Program-made: the position numbers and the translations under genes | Notes under the pieces: model-generated | Seen by the model: the letters and a program-made list of their open reading frames with translations, nothing else | Databases searched by the model: none | Told to the model about the DNA's origin: nothing | Assembly: GCF_002795805.1 (NCBI RefSeq) | Contig: NZ_CP018799.1 | Location: 288,501-352,500 of the forward strand | Length of the DNA: 64,000 nt | Source: Mariprofundus aestuarium | Lineage (GTDB): Bacteria; Pseudomonadota; Zetaproteobacteria; Mariprofundales; Mariprofundaceae | Reading direction: 5' to 3' | Shown: positions 17,522-26,199 of the stretch, piece after piece | How the letters are laid out: each line of letters begins with the position of its first letter | How positions within the stretch are numbered: position 1 is the first letter of the stretch

Positions 17522-20113
17522 TCAGCTGTTTGTTCGCTCACTGGATTCAATTATGGTTCGCAGTGTCTGACTGAGCTTGGGGAATGAGAGAGGCTTGAGA
17601 ACAATCTCTGTGTGTTCACTGGCCCCCTGGGCTTCTGCGGCCCACTGGTCATCATAGCCGGTAATGAGAATCACCTGAATGTCGCTATCGATCTCTTTGG
17701 CTCGCCTGGCAAGCTCGGCGCCGCCCATTTTCGGCATCACGACATCACTGATAATGACATCAATATCGTTCTGGTTGGCATGGAATATCTCCAGTCCTTC
17801 TTGTCCGTTCGATGCTGTCAATACCCTGTAATCCATGCTCTCCAGGACCTCTCTGGTTGTGCTTCGAACCTCATCATCATCATCTACAAGAAGAATTGTT
17901 TCTCCCTCTCCGGGGACTGGTGCTTTCTCAGGCTCCTCTAACACCTTCTCATCTTCCTGGCACAGTGGCAGATATATATGGAATGTGGAGCCCTTGCCCT
18001 GTTCGCTCTCGATCTCAATGGTGCCCCCATGTGTTTGTATTGAGCCGTAGACCATGGCCAGACCAAGGCCTGTGCCTTCACCTACCCCTTTGGTCGTATA
18101 AAACGGTTCGAACACATGCTCCAGAGCAGCTTTAGGAATGCCGCTGCCATTATCGCTTACTATCAGGTGGGCAAGTCTTTCCCCCTTGATCCCACGGTGT
18201 TTTTGCTGAAAAGCAGTGGTTGTGGTGAAGGATTCAAGCATAAGATTTATTTTTGGTTGCTCTGTATTGCGAACAGCATCCCTTGCATTGTTCAGCAGGT
18301 TGACCAGAGCCTGCTGGAGCTGCGCGGAGTCTCCACGGATGGTCAGCCCTTCGTCGCACAGATCAATAGTGTAATCGATATTCTCAGGGATAATGCTTTT
18401 GAAGAGTGAAAGCTCGGTGCTCAGGAATGAGGTGAGAGAAAACGGCCGGGTGTTTACCATGTCCTTGCGGGCAAAGGTAAGCAGTTGCTTAACAATTTCA
18501 GCAGCATGTATCCCCAGTGTCTCTATATTGCTCAGCTTGGTGGAAACCAGTTCTTTATTACCCATCTGTTTTTTAGCCAGATAGAGGTTGCCCTGAATAG
18601 CGGCAAGTGTGTTGTTGAAATCATGGGCAATCCCTCCCGCCAGAGTGCCAATCGCCTCCAGCTTTTGAGATTGAAGCAGCTGCTCTTCAAGTTCCTTGCG
18701 TTCAGTAATGTCCTGCACTGTGCCGCTTGAGCGGATCGGGGTGCCTTCATTGTTATAGATCGTTTGGCAATGCTCATGTACATGTTTAATCCTGCCGCCC
18801 TTAAGCAGGAGCCTGTGTTCAATGTCGTAAGGGAGCCTGCTTGCCACCGAATCAGTATATTTCGAGTTGACTAGTTCCCGGTCATTGGGGTGGATTGCAT
18901 CAATAAATGCCTCGTAGGAGGCACCAAAGGCCTCTTTGTCTACTTCAAAAATCCGGAAGATTTCATCTGACCACTTAAGTTCATTGTTTGTAAGGTCCAA
19001 CTCCCAGCTGCCAACACGGGCGATTCGCTGAGCATCATTCATGCTGGCTTCACTCTGTTGCAGGTCCCGGGTTTTCTTCCTCACCTGTTTTTCAATCTCC
19101 TCGTTACGTTGCTGAAGCTCCCGGTCTCTTAGCTGGAAGCCACGCGCTGCAAACAACAGCAACAGGGTTAGAACCAATCCGGTTGCAAAGGCTGCTAACA
19201 GGTATTGATATTCGGTATCCTTCCAGTAAATACGTTTCTCGAAAATCAGTGTGGATTCAACTGCTCCAAACGCCAGATCGGGCTCACTTTGTAAGCTTTT
19301 GAACAGCAAGTGGCTACCCTGTTCGACAGTATTTTTTACCAGCAGATGTTCTTTGCCTGAAACCGGATGGTGGAACGTATCAAGTATTTTCCATGAGATA
19401 TTGAACCCCTGGGGGATCGTTACCGTATTCATTAAAGCCGTTGCATTCACTTTGACAGCAACCAAGGCGCTTACTTCTTCCATGTTTATCTCATCACTGT
19501 TGACGGCAGTGATGCCAGTAAAAACTGGCTTGAAGAGTGTGAAGGTGATGCCGCTCTTTGCCAAGTGCTCAAAAGAGGATGCTGTTGCTGATCTGGTATG
19601 AATGGCCTTGCTGATGTGAGGCCCATATTTGCCAATGGATGCCATATCCAGACCCAGCAAGGACGCATTTAGTGGGGTCATCGGTTCAATATACTTCACG
19701 GGGAAGGAGCTGTGGTCCGAGATACCACTGCTGCCGCGGACGGCATATGTCACAAAACCGATCTTCTGCATCTCTTTCTCAAAAGCCCCGACATCCGGTT
19801 TTAACACATGGGGGAGAAACGCTACGGAGAGAATATAGGGGTAATGCAGCAACTGATCTTCTGCGACAATCTGGAACTCGTCCGGCTCCACATAATCGGA
19901 GGCCCGAAACAGTGATATTATGTTGTCGGCTACCTCGTTGGCATGAAGGTTCTGTAGAAGCAACTGCTCCCTGATCTGCGCAGACTCTTCGAAGAAATGA
20001 ACTTCCGCATCAGCTGCTAACTTGTTGTATGCCAGCATGAGTAGCAGTGCTGTGATCAGCGCGCCGGCAATTGATGCAAAGTGGAACACCCTGTTTGTGG
20101 AGTAGGTCCTCAT
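17522..20113 (-). CDS. CHASE-domain hybrid sensor histidine kinase (PAS, HisKA, HATPase, REC)
   Basis: 863 residues. TM1 is about 11-29, then a CHASE-type periplasmic domain (ISLFRASDYVEPDEFQIV; YPYILSVAFLPHV), TM2 about 313-337, a coiled linker, PAS/PAC about 358-475, HisKA with phospho-acceptor in GGIAHDFNNTLA near His497, HATPase (NLLNNARDAV, DNGSGIP, GTGLGLAMVYG) and a C-terminal receiver about 738-860 (LLVDDDDEV; Asp near 792 in SDVVMPKMGG). The ATG follows the TAA of the binding-protein gene with no gap and in the same frame. No separate output regulator is adjacent. Confidence 0.93.
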   Translation of the reverse strand: MRTYSTNRVFHFASIAGALITALLLMLAYNKLAADAEVHFFEESAQIREQLLLQNLHANEVADNIISLFRASDYVEPDEFQIVAEDQLLHYPYILSVAFLPHVLKPDVGAFEKEMQKIGFVTYAVRGSSGISDHSSFPVKYIEPMTPLNASLLGLDMASIGKYGPHISKAIHTRSATASSFEHLAKSGITFTLFKPVFTGITAVNSDEINMEEVSALVAVKVNATALMNTVTIPQGFNISWKILDTFHHPVSGKEHLLVKNTVEQGSHLLFKSLQSEPDLAFGAVESTLIFEKRIYWKDTEYQYLLAAFATGLVLTLLLLFAARGFQLRDRELQQRNEEIEKQVRKKTRDLQQSEASMNDAQRIARVGSWELDLTNNELKWSDEIFRIFEVDKEAFGASYEAFIDAIHPNDRELVNSKYTDSVASRLPYDIEHRLLLKGGRIKHVHEHCQTIYNNEGTPIRSSGTVQDITERKELEEQLLQSQKLEAIGTLAGGIAHDFNNTLAAIQGNLYLAKKQMGNKELVSTKLSNIETLGIHAAEIVKQLLTFARKDMVNTRPFSLTSFLSTELSLFKSIIPENIDYTIDLCDEGLTIRGDSAQLQQALVNLLNNARDAVRNTEQPKINLMLESFTTTTAFQQKHRGIKGERLAHLIVSDNGSGIPKAALEHVFEPFYTTKGVGEGTGLGLAMVYGSIQTHGGTIEIESEQGKGSTFHIYLPLCQEDEKVLEEPEKAPVPGEGETILLVDDDDEVRSTTREVLESMDYRVLTASNGQEGLEIFHANQNDIDVIISDVVMPKMGGAELARRAKEIDSDIQVILITGYDDQWAAEAQGASEHTEIVLKPLSFPKLSQTLRTIIESSERTNS

Positions 20114-21103
20114 TTACATCGTGATCCGAGTTGCTTTGGTCATAATGGCTTGAGGCAGCTTGATGTTGCTCTTCTCCATCAACGTGGTGTTAATGAACAG
20201 TTTCCAGCGCCGGTTCACAACGATGGGGATGTCGCTGATTTTCACCCCCTCAAGAACAGCGATGGCTACAGAAGCAGCCCATTCGCCCTGTTCTTCGGCA
20301 AGCTTTGTTGCAGCAAGCAGTGCATAGCGGTTCATCCAGTCGTAGTTGGTCACTGAAATAAGCCGCCCTTCCTTGAGTACATGGCTGGTGGCCTTCTCAT
20401 CGTCCCAATCCTCTATGCCTCCGTTGTTGCCCACGATCAAAAAGTCGGCTTCCCCCTGTGCTTTGCTATAGGCTTCCATCCAGTCGTCCATATTCTTCAC
20501 AAATATGGATGTGAGTCGAACCCCATTGCTTTCATAAACAGATCGGTTGAGCTCATACTCCTTGTGTTGAGAGAGCACATCTGCAGCAAGGTATATGCCG
20601 TGTCTCAAGTTCGCTACGCTGCTTTTTACATACTTCAGAAGTGGGCGCACAGGGGAGATCTCAATCATCCCTGTTGCATTGGAGTAAGGGTAGCCATAGG
20701 GCTCAACCGTTGAGTTAATACCGCAGAATACGACAGGTATTTCAGCATTCTTGAAATAGGGTTGTATAAGGTAGCGGGAGGCATTGTCGTCAGCAGCAAT
20801 CAAAATATCCGGCTTGCTCTCATCAATGTAGGCCTTTGCCTGCAGCGCCATCGTTTCACCAAATGTCTCACCCGTATTACGCTTGGTATCCAGATAGAAC
20901 TTATCCAGTTCACATTTGCCCTTCAGTACTGCTTCAATGCCATGCTCAATACCATCATTCCACTCGTAACCTTGGTGATATGAAGAGATATAGAGGCATT
21001 TTGCCGCAAGCGCAGGTGAAGCAATGAGAAGGAGCGGCGAGAAGAGTAGGATCAGCTTGGCCAGATATGAACGCATAAGGGATCTGTTAGGCGGGGAGGG
21101 CAT
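20114..21103 (-). CDS. Periplasmic binding protein of the ABC_sub_bind type, sensor partner
   Basis: 329 residues with a signal peptide (hydrophobic stretch about 12-33, likely cleavage after PALA). Mature-region features are ILIAADDNASRYLIQPYF, IPVVFCGINSTVEPYG and ATGMIEISPVRPLLKYV, typical of the ABC_sub_bind fold. No permease or ATPase lies nearby; the next genes are a CHASE kinase and an HD-GYP protein, so it more likely senses a small molecule for signalling than transports it (inference). GGAG precedes ATG 21103, which overlaps the HD-GYP end by 17 nt; ATG 21076 is an alternative. Confidence 0.85.
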   Translation of the reverse strand: MPSPPNRSLMRSYLAKLILLFSPLLLIASPALAAKCLYISSYHQGYEWNDGIEHGIEAVLKGKCELDKFYLDTKRNTGETFGETMALQAKAYIDESKPDILIAADDNASRYLIQPYFKNAEIPVVFCGINSTVEPYGYPYSNATGMIEISPVRPLLKYVKSSVANLRHGIYLAADVLSQHKEYELNRSVYESNGVRLTSIFVKNMDDWMEAYSKAQGEADFLIVGNNGGIEDWDDEKATSHVLKEGRLISVTNYDWMNRYALLAATKLAEEQGEWAASVAIAVLEGVKISDIPIVVNRRWKLFINTTLMEKSNIKLPQAIMTKATRITM

Positions 21104-22343
21104 ATGCTGCTGTCTCCTCCTGAAGGGTTGCTTTGATCCAGCATGTATCGAGGTTCCTCTCTACCATGGCGATGACGTTATGATCGAGTTTACCCTCCCC
21201 TGCATCTCGAGCTAAAATATCGAGAATCTGAGAAGGTGTCATGGCAGGTCGATAGGGGCGGTCCTGTGCTAGTGCCTGAAAAACGTCAGCCACGGCTACA
21301 ATGCGTGCCTCCAGTGATAGTCTGCTCTCCTTTATGCGGTAGGGGTATCCGCCGCCATCTACCCGCTCGTGGTGCTGGCCTGCCCACTGGGCGATATCAT
21401 CGAAGCCGCGAATTCTTTTCAGGATATTAAAGGTGTCGAAGCTGTGGCGCTGGATGGTTTTAAACTCCGTATTGGATAACTTGCCTGGCTTTTCCAGTAC
21501 ATTGTCGGGCACCCTGAGTTTGCCGATATCATGCAGCAGGCCTGCCAGGTAAAGCATGTTGCAGTTGTGGTCCGGGATTTCAAATTGCTCTCCCAGATAA
21601 CGAGAAAGGCAGGCGACACCTTCCGAATGTTCATATGTGAAAGGGCTTTTTGCATCGACGATGTGGGAGAAGATTTTCACGAGGCTTTTGACATCCTCAA
21701 ATTCAATGGGCCGGGCTGTTTCGTGGCTGATCCATTCGGAAACGTAACCATCAACATGTTCGCGCTCAAGTGAGAGCCAGAAAGCCTCGGAACTGGAGAC
21801 CTCTAAAAAGGCATCAACCAGATCAGGGTTGAACCAGCTGCCCCTCTTATCGACGATTTTAGCATTAATTTCATCCATACCCAGCAGGATATTGGCATCC
21901 TTGACCTGTGCATGCAGGGATAAAACATCAACGCGGTCGACAAGGAAAATCAGGTTGGCCATCAGGGCGGCCTCTTCCGGGAGGTCCATCTCTTTGAGTT
22001 TCGTCCAGTGGGTATGATGGTGAAGAATCACATCGGAAAGGTGTGCCAGTGGCGGCGTGATGCCGAGCAGGCCTGCACCGATCTCACAGTGACCGTGCAC
22101 CTGCTCCCACTCAAACTGGGCAAGTCGCGCATGCACGGAGGTGTTGGACACACCGCAGTCATGCAGAATCGCTGCCTGAAACAGACTATCCAGCGTCTTC
22201 GGATCCAGCCCCATGTGTTTGCCGCACTCGGCTGCCATGAAGCCAACACGTTTGCCGTGGTGAATCTGAACCACGCCTACAAGATCCAGCGCATCTGATA
22301 AAGAGTAGATCAGTTCATGCAGGTTGATATTAAGAGTGGTCAT
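21087..22343 (-). CDS. HD-GYP domain protein with a degenerate second HD region
   Basis: 418 residues from ATG 22343, chosen because GGGAGGGGG lies 5 nt upstream; the longer ORF has 11 extra residues. The N-terminal half is HD-like (HHGKRVGFMAAE, AILHDCGVS, HHHTHW). The C-terminal half is a full HD-GYP: TYEHSEGVACLSRYL, LLHDIGKLRVPDNVL, HHERVDGGGYPYR, VAVADVFQAL. Predicted c-di-GMP phosphodiesterase without a receiver domain. It is the first gene of a tightly overlapping operon with the binding protein and hybrid kinase. Confidence 0.88.
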   Translation of the reverse strand: MTTLNINLHELIYSLSDALDLVGVVQIHHGKRVGFMAAECGKHMGLDPKTLDSLFQAAILHDCGVSNTSVHARLAQFEWEQVHGHCEIGAGLLGITPPLAHLSDVILHHHTHWTKLKEMDLPEEAALMANLIFLVDRVDVLSLHAQVKDANILLGMDEINAKIVDKRGSWFNPDLVDAFLEVSSSEAFWLSLEREHVDGYVSEWISHETARPIEFEDVKSLVKIFSHIVDAKSPFTYEHSEGVACLSRYLGEQFEIPDHNCNMLYLAGLLHDIGKLRVPDNVLEKPGKLSNTEFKTIQRHSFDTFNILKRIRGFDDIAQWAGQHHERVDGGGYPYRIKESRLSLEARIVAVADVFQALAQDRPYRPAMTPSQILDILARDAGEGKLDHNVIAMVERNLDTCWIKATLQEETAAYALPA

Positions 22344-22683
22344 CTTGCCCCCTCCCTTCCGACCGGCTTTATGCAAGAAGGTGTTATTGAAGTATCGGAG
22401 GCATAGGGGGGAACTTTAACGTTCTTTTATTGGAGTATGGTGTTTCTGTTTCTTGGCGAAGGCTTGCGTGAGTGTTTTGATGTGTTTACTGGCGATTGCC
22501 TGTTTAATGCATCTTTCAGCTGTCTGTAGTCGGTGTTCGGCATCCTTGCTGCGATAGTCTATAGTACGTTAAGATAAGCGGACTGCACTGTTGCTGTTAA
22601 CTATCCAGTTTCAATGAGGGATATGGGCACAAGGGGAGCATAAAAAAGAAAGTACAGGTTGGCGTCTTAAAGCCGATGGGGAA
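22344..22683. other. 340-bp divergent intergenic region, nothing recognised
   Basis: It lies between the divergent HD-GYP operon and the CBS gene and must carry both promoters, but I found no clear -35/-10 pair, hairpin or reading frame with a ribosome site. A 25-codon frame near 22480 lacks a ribosome site. Confidence 0.5.
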
Positions 22684-23082
22684 ATGATGACTGTAGAAAC
22701 AATCATGAGCAAAAGCCTTGTCATTGTCGATGTGTATGACTCGCTGAGAAAGGTTAAAAGAATTTTCGATAGTTCCGGATTCCATCATTTGCTCGTAGTC
22801 GAATCTGGCAGGTTGTTTGGGGTGATCTCAGACAGGGATCTCCTGAAGGCTTTGAGCCCAACCGTTGGCACTGTTTCTGAAACAGCCAGTGACGAAACAA
22901 CACTGAATAAAAGAGCGCATCTAATCATGACAAGGAACCCTGTTACTTTAGGGCCAGGCGCACGGATCTATGATGCGATTGAAATTTTCAACAGCCACGA
23001 TATTTCCTGTATACCTGTAGTCGATGACGAACATAAACCCGTTGGAATTATTAGCTGGCGAGACATATTGAAATCACTTTAG
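22684..23082 (+). CDS. Tandem CBS-domain protein
   Basis: 132 residues made of two CBS motifs only: IMSKSLVIVDVYDSL...FHHLLVVESGRLFGVISDRDLL (about 7-55) and IMTRNPVTLGPGARI...ISCIPVVDDEHKPVGIISWRDIL (about 80-130). Stand-alone CBS pairs bind adenine nucleotides or similar ligands and act as regulatory modules. ATG 22684 or 22687 could be used; GGGG lies close upstream. No partner gene is adjacent, and the target is unknown. Confidence 0.88.
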   Translation: MMTVETIMSKSLVIVDVYDSLRKVKRIFDSSGFHHLLVVESGRLFGVISDRDLLKALSPTVGTVSETASDETTLNKRAHLIMTRNPVTLGPGARIYDAIEIFNSHDISCIPVVDDEHKPVGIISWRDILKSL

Positions 23083-23333
23083 CCAAAAAACATTATTGAA
23101 AAAATAGGAGCGTGTAGCTGGCAGTGGAAATTGTGGCTACGCTTATTGTGAGGATAAAAAAAATCCCGTAATAACAATGCCGCCCAGTTTTATCCGAAAG
23201 GGGAGATCCTTTATGCTTCCAATCCAATCTATGTGAGTGTCCGACGAGAGCAGCTATTCAGGGTCCGGTTGATTTAACCGGCAAGCGTTATTAACTGGTT
23301 GCATTTGACTCTGGAGTTGCGAAGTCTTGGCGG

Positions 23334-24293
23334 ATGAAATGTTTTGATGTTTTTAATGGTGATGCCGACGGCATCTGTGCGCTGCACCAGCTAAGGCTGG
23401 CTGAACCACTGGAGAGTGAGCTTGTTACCGGCGTGAAGCGCGATATATCGCTGCTTAAGCGGGTTGCCGCGGAGGATGGGGGCCGGGTGACCGTGCTCGA
23501 TATCTCGCTGGATAAAAATCGCGACGACCTGCAGCGACTGCTTAATGGCGGTGTGTCCGTGCAGTACTTCGACCACCATTTTGCCGGCGATATTCCTGAA
23601 TCGGCGAACCTAGATGTGCATATCGATATGTCTGCCGACACCTGCACCAGCCTGCTGGTGAATGGTTACCTTCAAGGGGCACATCTGCCGTGGGCCGTCA
23701 CAGCAGCATTTGGAGATAATCTTTTTGATGCTGCGCGCAAGGCCGCTGTTCCCCTTAACCTCTCCGAGAAGCAGCTTTCACAACTTGAGCAGCTTGGCAC
23801 CCTGATCAACTATAACGGTTACGGGGTGACACCGGACGATCTCCACTTTGCTCCCGATGCTCTGTATCGGGCGATTAGCGCTTTTGCGGATCCGTTTGCC
23901 TTTGTTGCTGAATCTGTGGCATTTGCAAAACTCGAAGCCGGTTTTGATTCAGATATAACTCAGGCGAGGGAGCTTCCTGTCGTGTTTGAGAATGAATCTG
24001 TTCAGGTGGTTCTGCTGCCCGATGCTCCCTGGGCGCGCCGCGTATCAGGTGTCTATGGCAATGAATTGGCGCGCAGTGCACCGAATCGAGCCCATGCGCT
24101 GCTGACTGAGCTGCCCGGCGGCGACTTCAGAATCAGCGTGCGTGCACCGTTAAGCAATAAAACCGGAGCCGATGAACTTTGCATGATGTTCCCCACCGGT
24201 GGTGGCAGGAAGGCGGCAGCGGGTATCAATGCGCTGCCAGCTGATATGTACGATGCATTTATCGACGCATTCAGGGGGATGTATGAGCAGTGA
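23334..24293 (+). CDS. DHH-family phosphoesterase-like protein
   Basis: 319 residues. N-terminal DHH domain with FNGDADGICALHQL, a second acidic block VTVLDISLDKNRDD and the name-giving QYFDHHFAGDIP. The C-terminal part ends with GGGRKAAAGINALP, the DHHA1 Gly-rich nucleic acid or substrate loop. Relatives include RecJ, oligoribonuclease NrnA and c-di-AMP hydrolases; the exact substrate cannot be assigned. It overlaps rlmB by 11 nt. 251 bp upstream hold a CCGGTT/AACCGG inverted repeat (23265-23281) of unknown role. Confidence 0.8.
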   Translation: MKCFDVFNGDADGICALHQLRLAEPLESELVTGVKRDISLLKRVAAEDGGRVTVLDISLDKNRDDLQRLLNGGVSVQYFDHHFAGDIPESANLDVHIDMSADTCTSLLVNGYLQGAHLPWAVTAAFGDNLFDAARKAAVPLNLSEKQLSQLEQLGTLINYNGYGVTPDDLHFAPDALYRAISAFADPFAFVAESVAFAKLEAGFDSDITQARELPVVFENESVQVVLLPDAPWARRVSGVYGNELARSAPNRAHALLTELPGGDFRISVRAPLSNKTGADELCMMFPTGGGRKAAAGINALPADMYDAFIDAFRGMYEQ

Positions 24294-25038
24294 TGGCAAT
24301 GTGATCGCGGGCATTCACGCCGTAAAACATGCGCTCGACGCAGGTGACTCCATTGATGAGTTGATGATTGAGAGGGGCAAATCGCATCCGCGCCTGAATG
24401 AGTTGATTCACCTGGCCAAGAAAAAAGGTCTGCGGGTCAATTTTATGCAGAAAGATGCATTGGCCCGTCTTGCTGACGGTGTTCCGCATCAGGGCGTTGT
24501 TGCACGTATGGCAGTCGCTGGAGCAAAGAAGGCGCTCTCCTTTGAACAGTGGCTTGAAACAGTGGATATGAGTACAAAGCCCCTGCTGTTGCTTCTCGAT
24601 CAGGTGACCGATCCCCATAACCTGGGAGCCTGTGTGCGTACGGCCGAAGCGGCGGGATGTGTCGGGGTGATTGTGCCCAAGGATCATGCCGCAGATCTGC
24701 ACTCGCCGGTGGTGAGTAAGGCAGCTTGCGGAGCACTGGCGCGATTGCCGCTGTTGCAGGTGACCAACCTGAAACGGACGATGGAGAAGCTGCAGCACTC
24801 CGGTTTCTGGGTTGTGGGGTTGGCGGGCGAGGCCGATGCTTCGATCTATGAGGCGGGACTGAATGGTGCGACTGCAGTGGTGATGGGTTCGGAAGGTAAG
24901 GGTATGCGCAGGCTGGTGCGCGAGGGTTGTGATCAGTTGATCAGTATCCCGATGCCGGGACATGTGGAGTCACTGAATGTATCAGTGGCAACTGGCGTCG
25001 CGCTGTTTGAGATCAACAGGCAACGCAATGGCGGTTAG
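24283..25038 (+). CDS. rlmB: 23S rRNA (guanosine-2'-O-)-methyltransferase RlmB
   Basis: SPOUT-class enzyme predicted to methylate G2251 of 23S rRNA. The start is ATG 24283, with AGGGGG about 5 nt upstream, inside the end of the DHH gene. At 252 residues it is close to E. coli RlmB (243). It has an N-terminal substrate-binding domain (IAGIHAVKHAL), then LLLDQVTDPHNLGACVRTAEAAG, VMGSEGKGMRRLVREGCD and the knot motif IPMPGHVESLNVSVATGVALFE. Followed by an intrinsic terminator at 25044-25068. Confidence 0.95.
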   Translation: MSSDGNVIAGIHAVKHALDAGDSIDELMIERGKSHPRLNELIHLAKKKGLRVNFMQKDALARLADGVPHQGVVARMAVAGAKKALSFEQWLETVDMSTKPLLLLLDQVTDPHNLGACVRTAEAAGCVGVIVPKDHAADLHSPVVSKAACGALARLPLLQVTNLKRTMEKLQHSGFWVVGLAGEADASIYEAGLNGATAVVMGSEGKGMRRLVREGCDQLISIPMPGHVESLNVSVATGVALFEINRQRNGG

Positions 25039-25043
25039 GCGGG

Positions 25044-25068
25044 CGCTGCCTCAGGCAGCGGCTTTTTT
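25044..25068 (+). terminator. Intrinsic terminator of rlmB
   Basis: A perfect 7-bp stem, CGCTGCC (25044-25050) with GGCAGCG (25054-25060), with a TCA loop and a GCTTTTTT tail. The loop is also the stop codon of the convergent zinc-finger gene, so this terminator is shared with that gene's coding 3' end. Confidence 0.9.
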
Positions 25069-25218
25069 GGACTCTTCCTGTGTGATGCGGATGAATTTCT
25101 GGCCGCAGTACTGGCACTGACCGCTTCCCTGTTTCAGGCTGATGTATATCAGAGGGTGCTGTCCGTTATCCGAACATGAAACAATCTCTTCTGTGGATTT
25201 GATAACGACACTACTCAT
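25051..25218 (-). CDS. Small zinc-finger protein, zf-CHCC (NDUFS6-like)
   Basis: 55 residues from ATG 25218, with AGGGG 6 nt upstream; the longer frame adds 22 residues without similarity. The pattern C-x5-H-x12-C-x2-C (SCSDNGQHPLIYI...QCQYCGQKF) is the zf-CHCC signature found in NDUFS6 and small bacterial proteins. It binds zinc; function in bacteria is unclear. The C-terminal KKAAA and stop codon are written by the rlmB terminator hairpin. Confidence 0.85.
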   Translation of the reverse strand: MSSVVIKSTEEIVSCSDNGQHPLIYISLKQGSGQCQYCGQKFIRITQEESKKAAA

Positions 25219-25319
25219 TGGGACCCCTCTCATTGCACCAAAAAAAGCGCGGCGAATAGTGGTGATATAAAGGGAAAATGTCAAATTTTTACCATTAGAA
25301 AATATAAGTGGAGACTGTT

Positions 25320-25685
25320 ATGGGTGCGAAAGACCTTGTGTTGATTGAGGGTTTGGAGATACGGACCGTCATTGGAATTTACGATTGGGAGCGGGAGATC
25401 AGGCAGACTGTACGCCTTGATCTGGAGATGGCGTGGGATATCTCCAAGGCAGCCGCATCGGATGATATCCACGATGCGCTGGATTATAAATCGGTATCCA
25501 AGCGGCTAATTTCGTTTGTTGAGGCTTCCAGCTTCGGCCTGATCGAGAGGCTGGCAGAGCAGTGCGCGCAGATCCTGATGCAGGAGTTTGGAGTCTCGTG
25601 GTTGCGACTGAAGATGTCCAAGCCGGGCGCTGTACGCGGCACCGAGAATGTGGCTGTAGTGATCGAACGGGGGAGTGCTGCCTGA
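25320..25685 (+). CDS. folB: Dihydroneopterin aldolase
   Basis: Folate pathway enzyme cleaving dihydroneopterin to 6-hydroxymethyl-dihydropterin. Start ATG 25320 with GGAG 6 nt upstream. 121 residues, as usual for FolB. Diagnostic blocks: LEIRTVIGIYDWEREIRQTVRLDL, the Tyr in ALDYKSVSKRL, FGLIERLAEQCA with the catalytic Glu, and LRLKMSKPGAVRG with the catalytic Lys. It overlaps folK by 1 nt (TGATG), placing consecutive pathway steps together. Confidence 0.94.
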   Translation: MGAKDLVLIEGLEIRTVIGIYDWEREIRQTVRLDLEMAWDISKAAASDDIHDALDYKSVSKRLISFVEASSFGLIERLAEQCAQILMQEFGVSWLRLKMSKPGAVRGTENVAVVIERGSAA

Positions 25686-26107
25686 TGAGTGAAGTGCTGA
25701 TCGGCATGGGCTCAAATATTAACCCTGAATTCCACCTGCAAAAGGCGGCAGCAGCACTGCGTTGTGAGTTTGACGCGGTCTGCTTTTCATCGGTCTACCG
25801 TTCGGAAGCGGTGGGTATGCAGGGGGCCGACTTTCTCAATGCCTGCTGCAGGTTTGAGAGCGAACTCTCACCAGACCGCATCAAGGCTCGCCTGAAAGAG
25901 CTGGAGGATGCGCAGGGGCGTGATCGCTCCGAAGGGTCATGGAAGTCGCGGACACTGGATCTCGATGTGCTGATGTATGATGGTGAGGTTCTCGATGATG
26001 AGCTTTACCGCTACGCCCACGCCTATGTGCCAGCGGCCGAGCTGGTGGCAGTCAAATCGCCCGGGGATATGACGGGTTCAGTAACCTTAATGGAATTGCG
26101 CTTGTAA
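25685..26107 (+). CDS. folK: 2-amino-4-hydroxy-6-hydroxymethyldihydropteridine pyrophosphokinase
   Basis: Transfers pyrophosphate from ATP to the FolB product. The start is ATG 25685, overlapping the folB stop; the longer frame upstream lies inside folB. 140 residues. Motifs: IGMGSNINPEFHLQKA, VYRSEAVGMQGADFLNACC and the Mg/ATP block RTLDLDVLMYDG. The region normally reading LxxPHP is altered (YAHAYVPAAELV), and the protein is shorter than E. coli FolK (159). Confidence 0.92.
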   Translation: MSEVLIGMGSNINPEFHLQKAAAALRCEFDAVCFSSVYRSEAVGMQGADFLNACCRFESELSPDRIKARLKELEDAQGRDRSEGSWKSRTLDLDVLMYDGEVLDDELYRYAHAYVPAAELVAVKSPGDMTGSVTLMELRL

Positions 26108-26140
26108 ATAAGGGCAGTGGTTTTACACTTCCACCTCCAA

Positions 26141-26178
26141 TGAGCCGCTCCCTTGATGATTAATGCACGTGCGGCTCA
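26141..26178 (+). promoter_or_regulatory. 8-bp inverted repeat in the pntAA leader
   Basis: TGAGCCGC (26141-26148) and GCGGCTCA (26171-26178) are perfect complements with a 22-nt loop, ending 21 nt before the pntAA ATG. There is no T-run. It could be an mRNA stem near the ribosome site or an operator; nothing decides between these. Confidence 0.4.
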
Positions 26179-26199
26179 CTCACAGGGGAAATAGAAGAG

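Noticed and set aside
22461..22477. TGGC...TTGC resembling a sigma-54 site
   Set aside because: The spacing between the GG and GC elements is one base short of the strict sigma-54 requirement.
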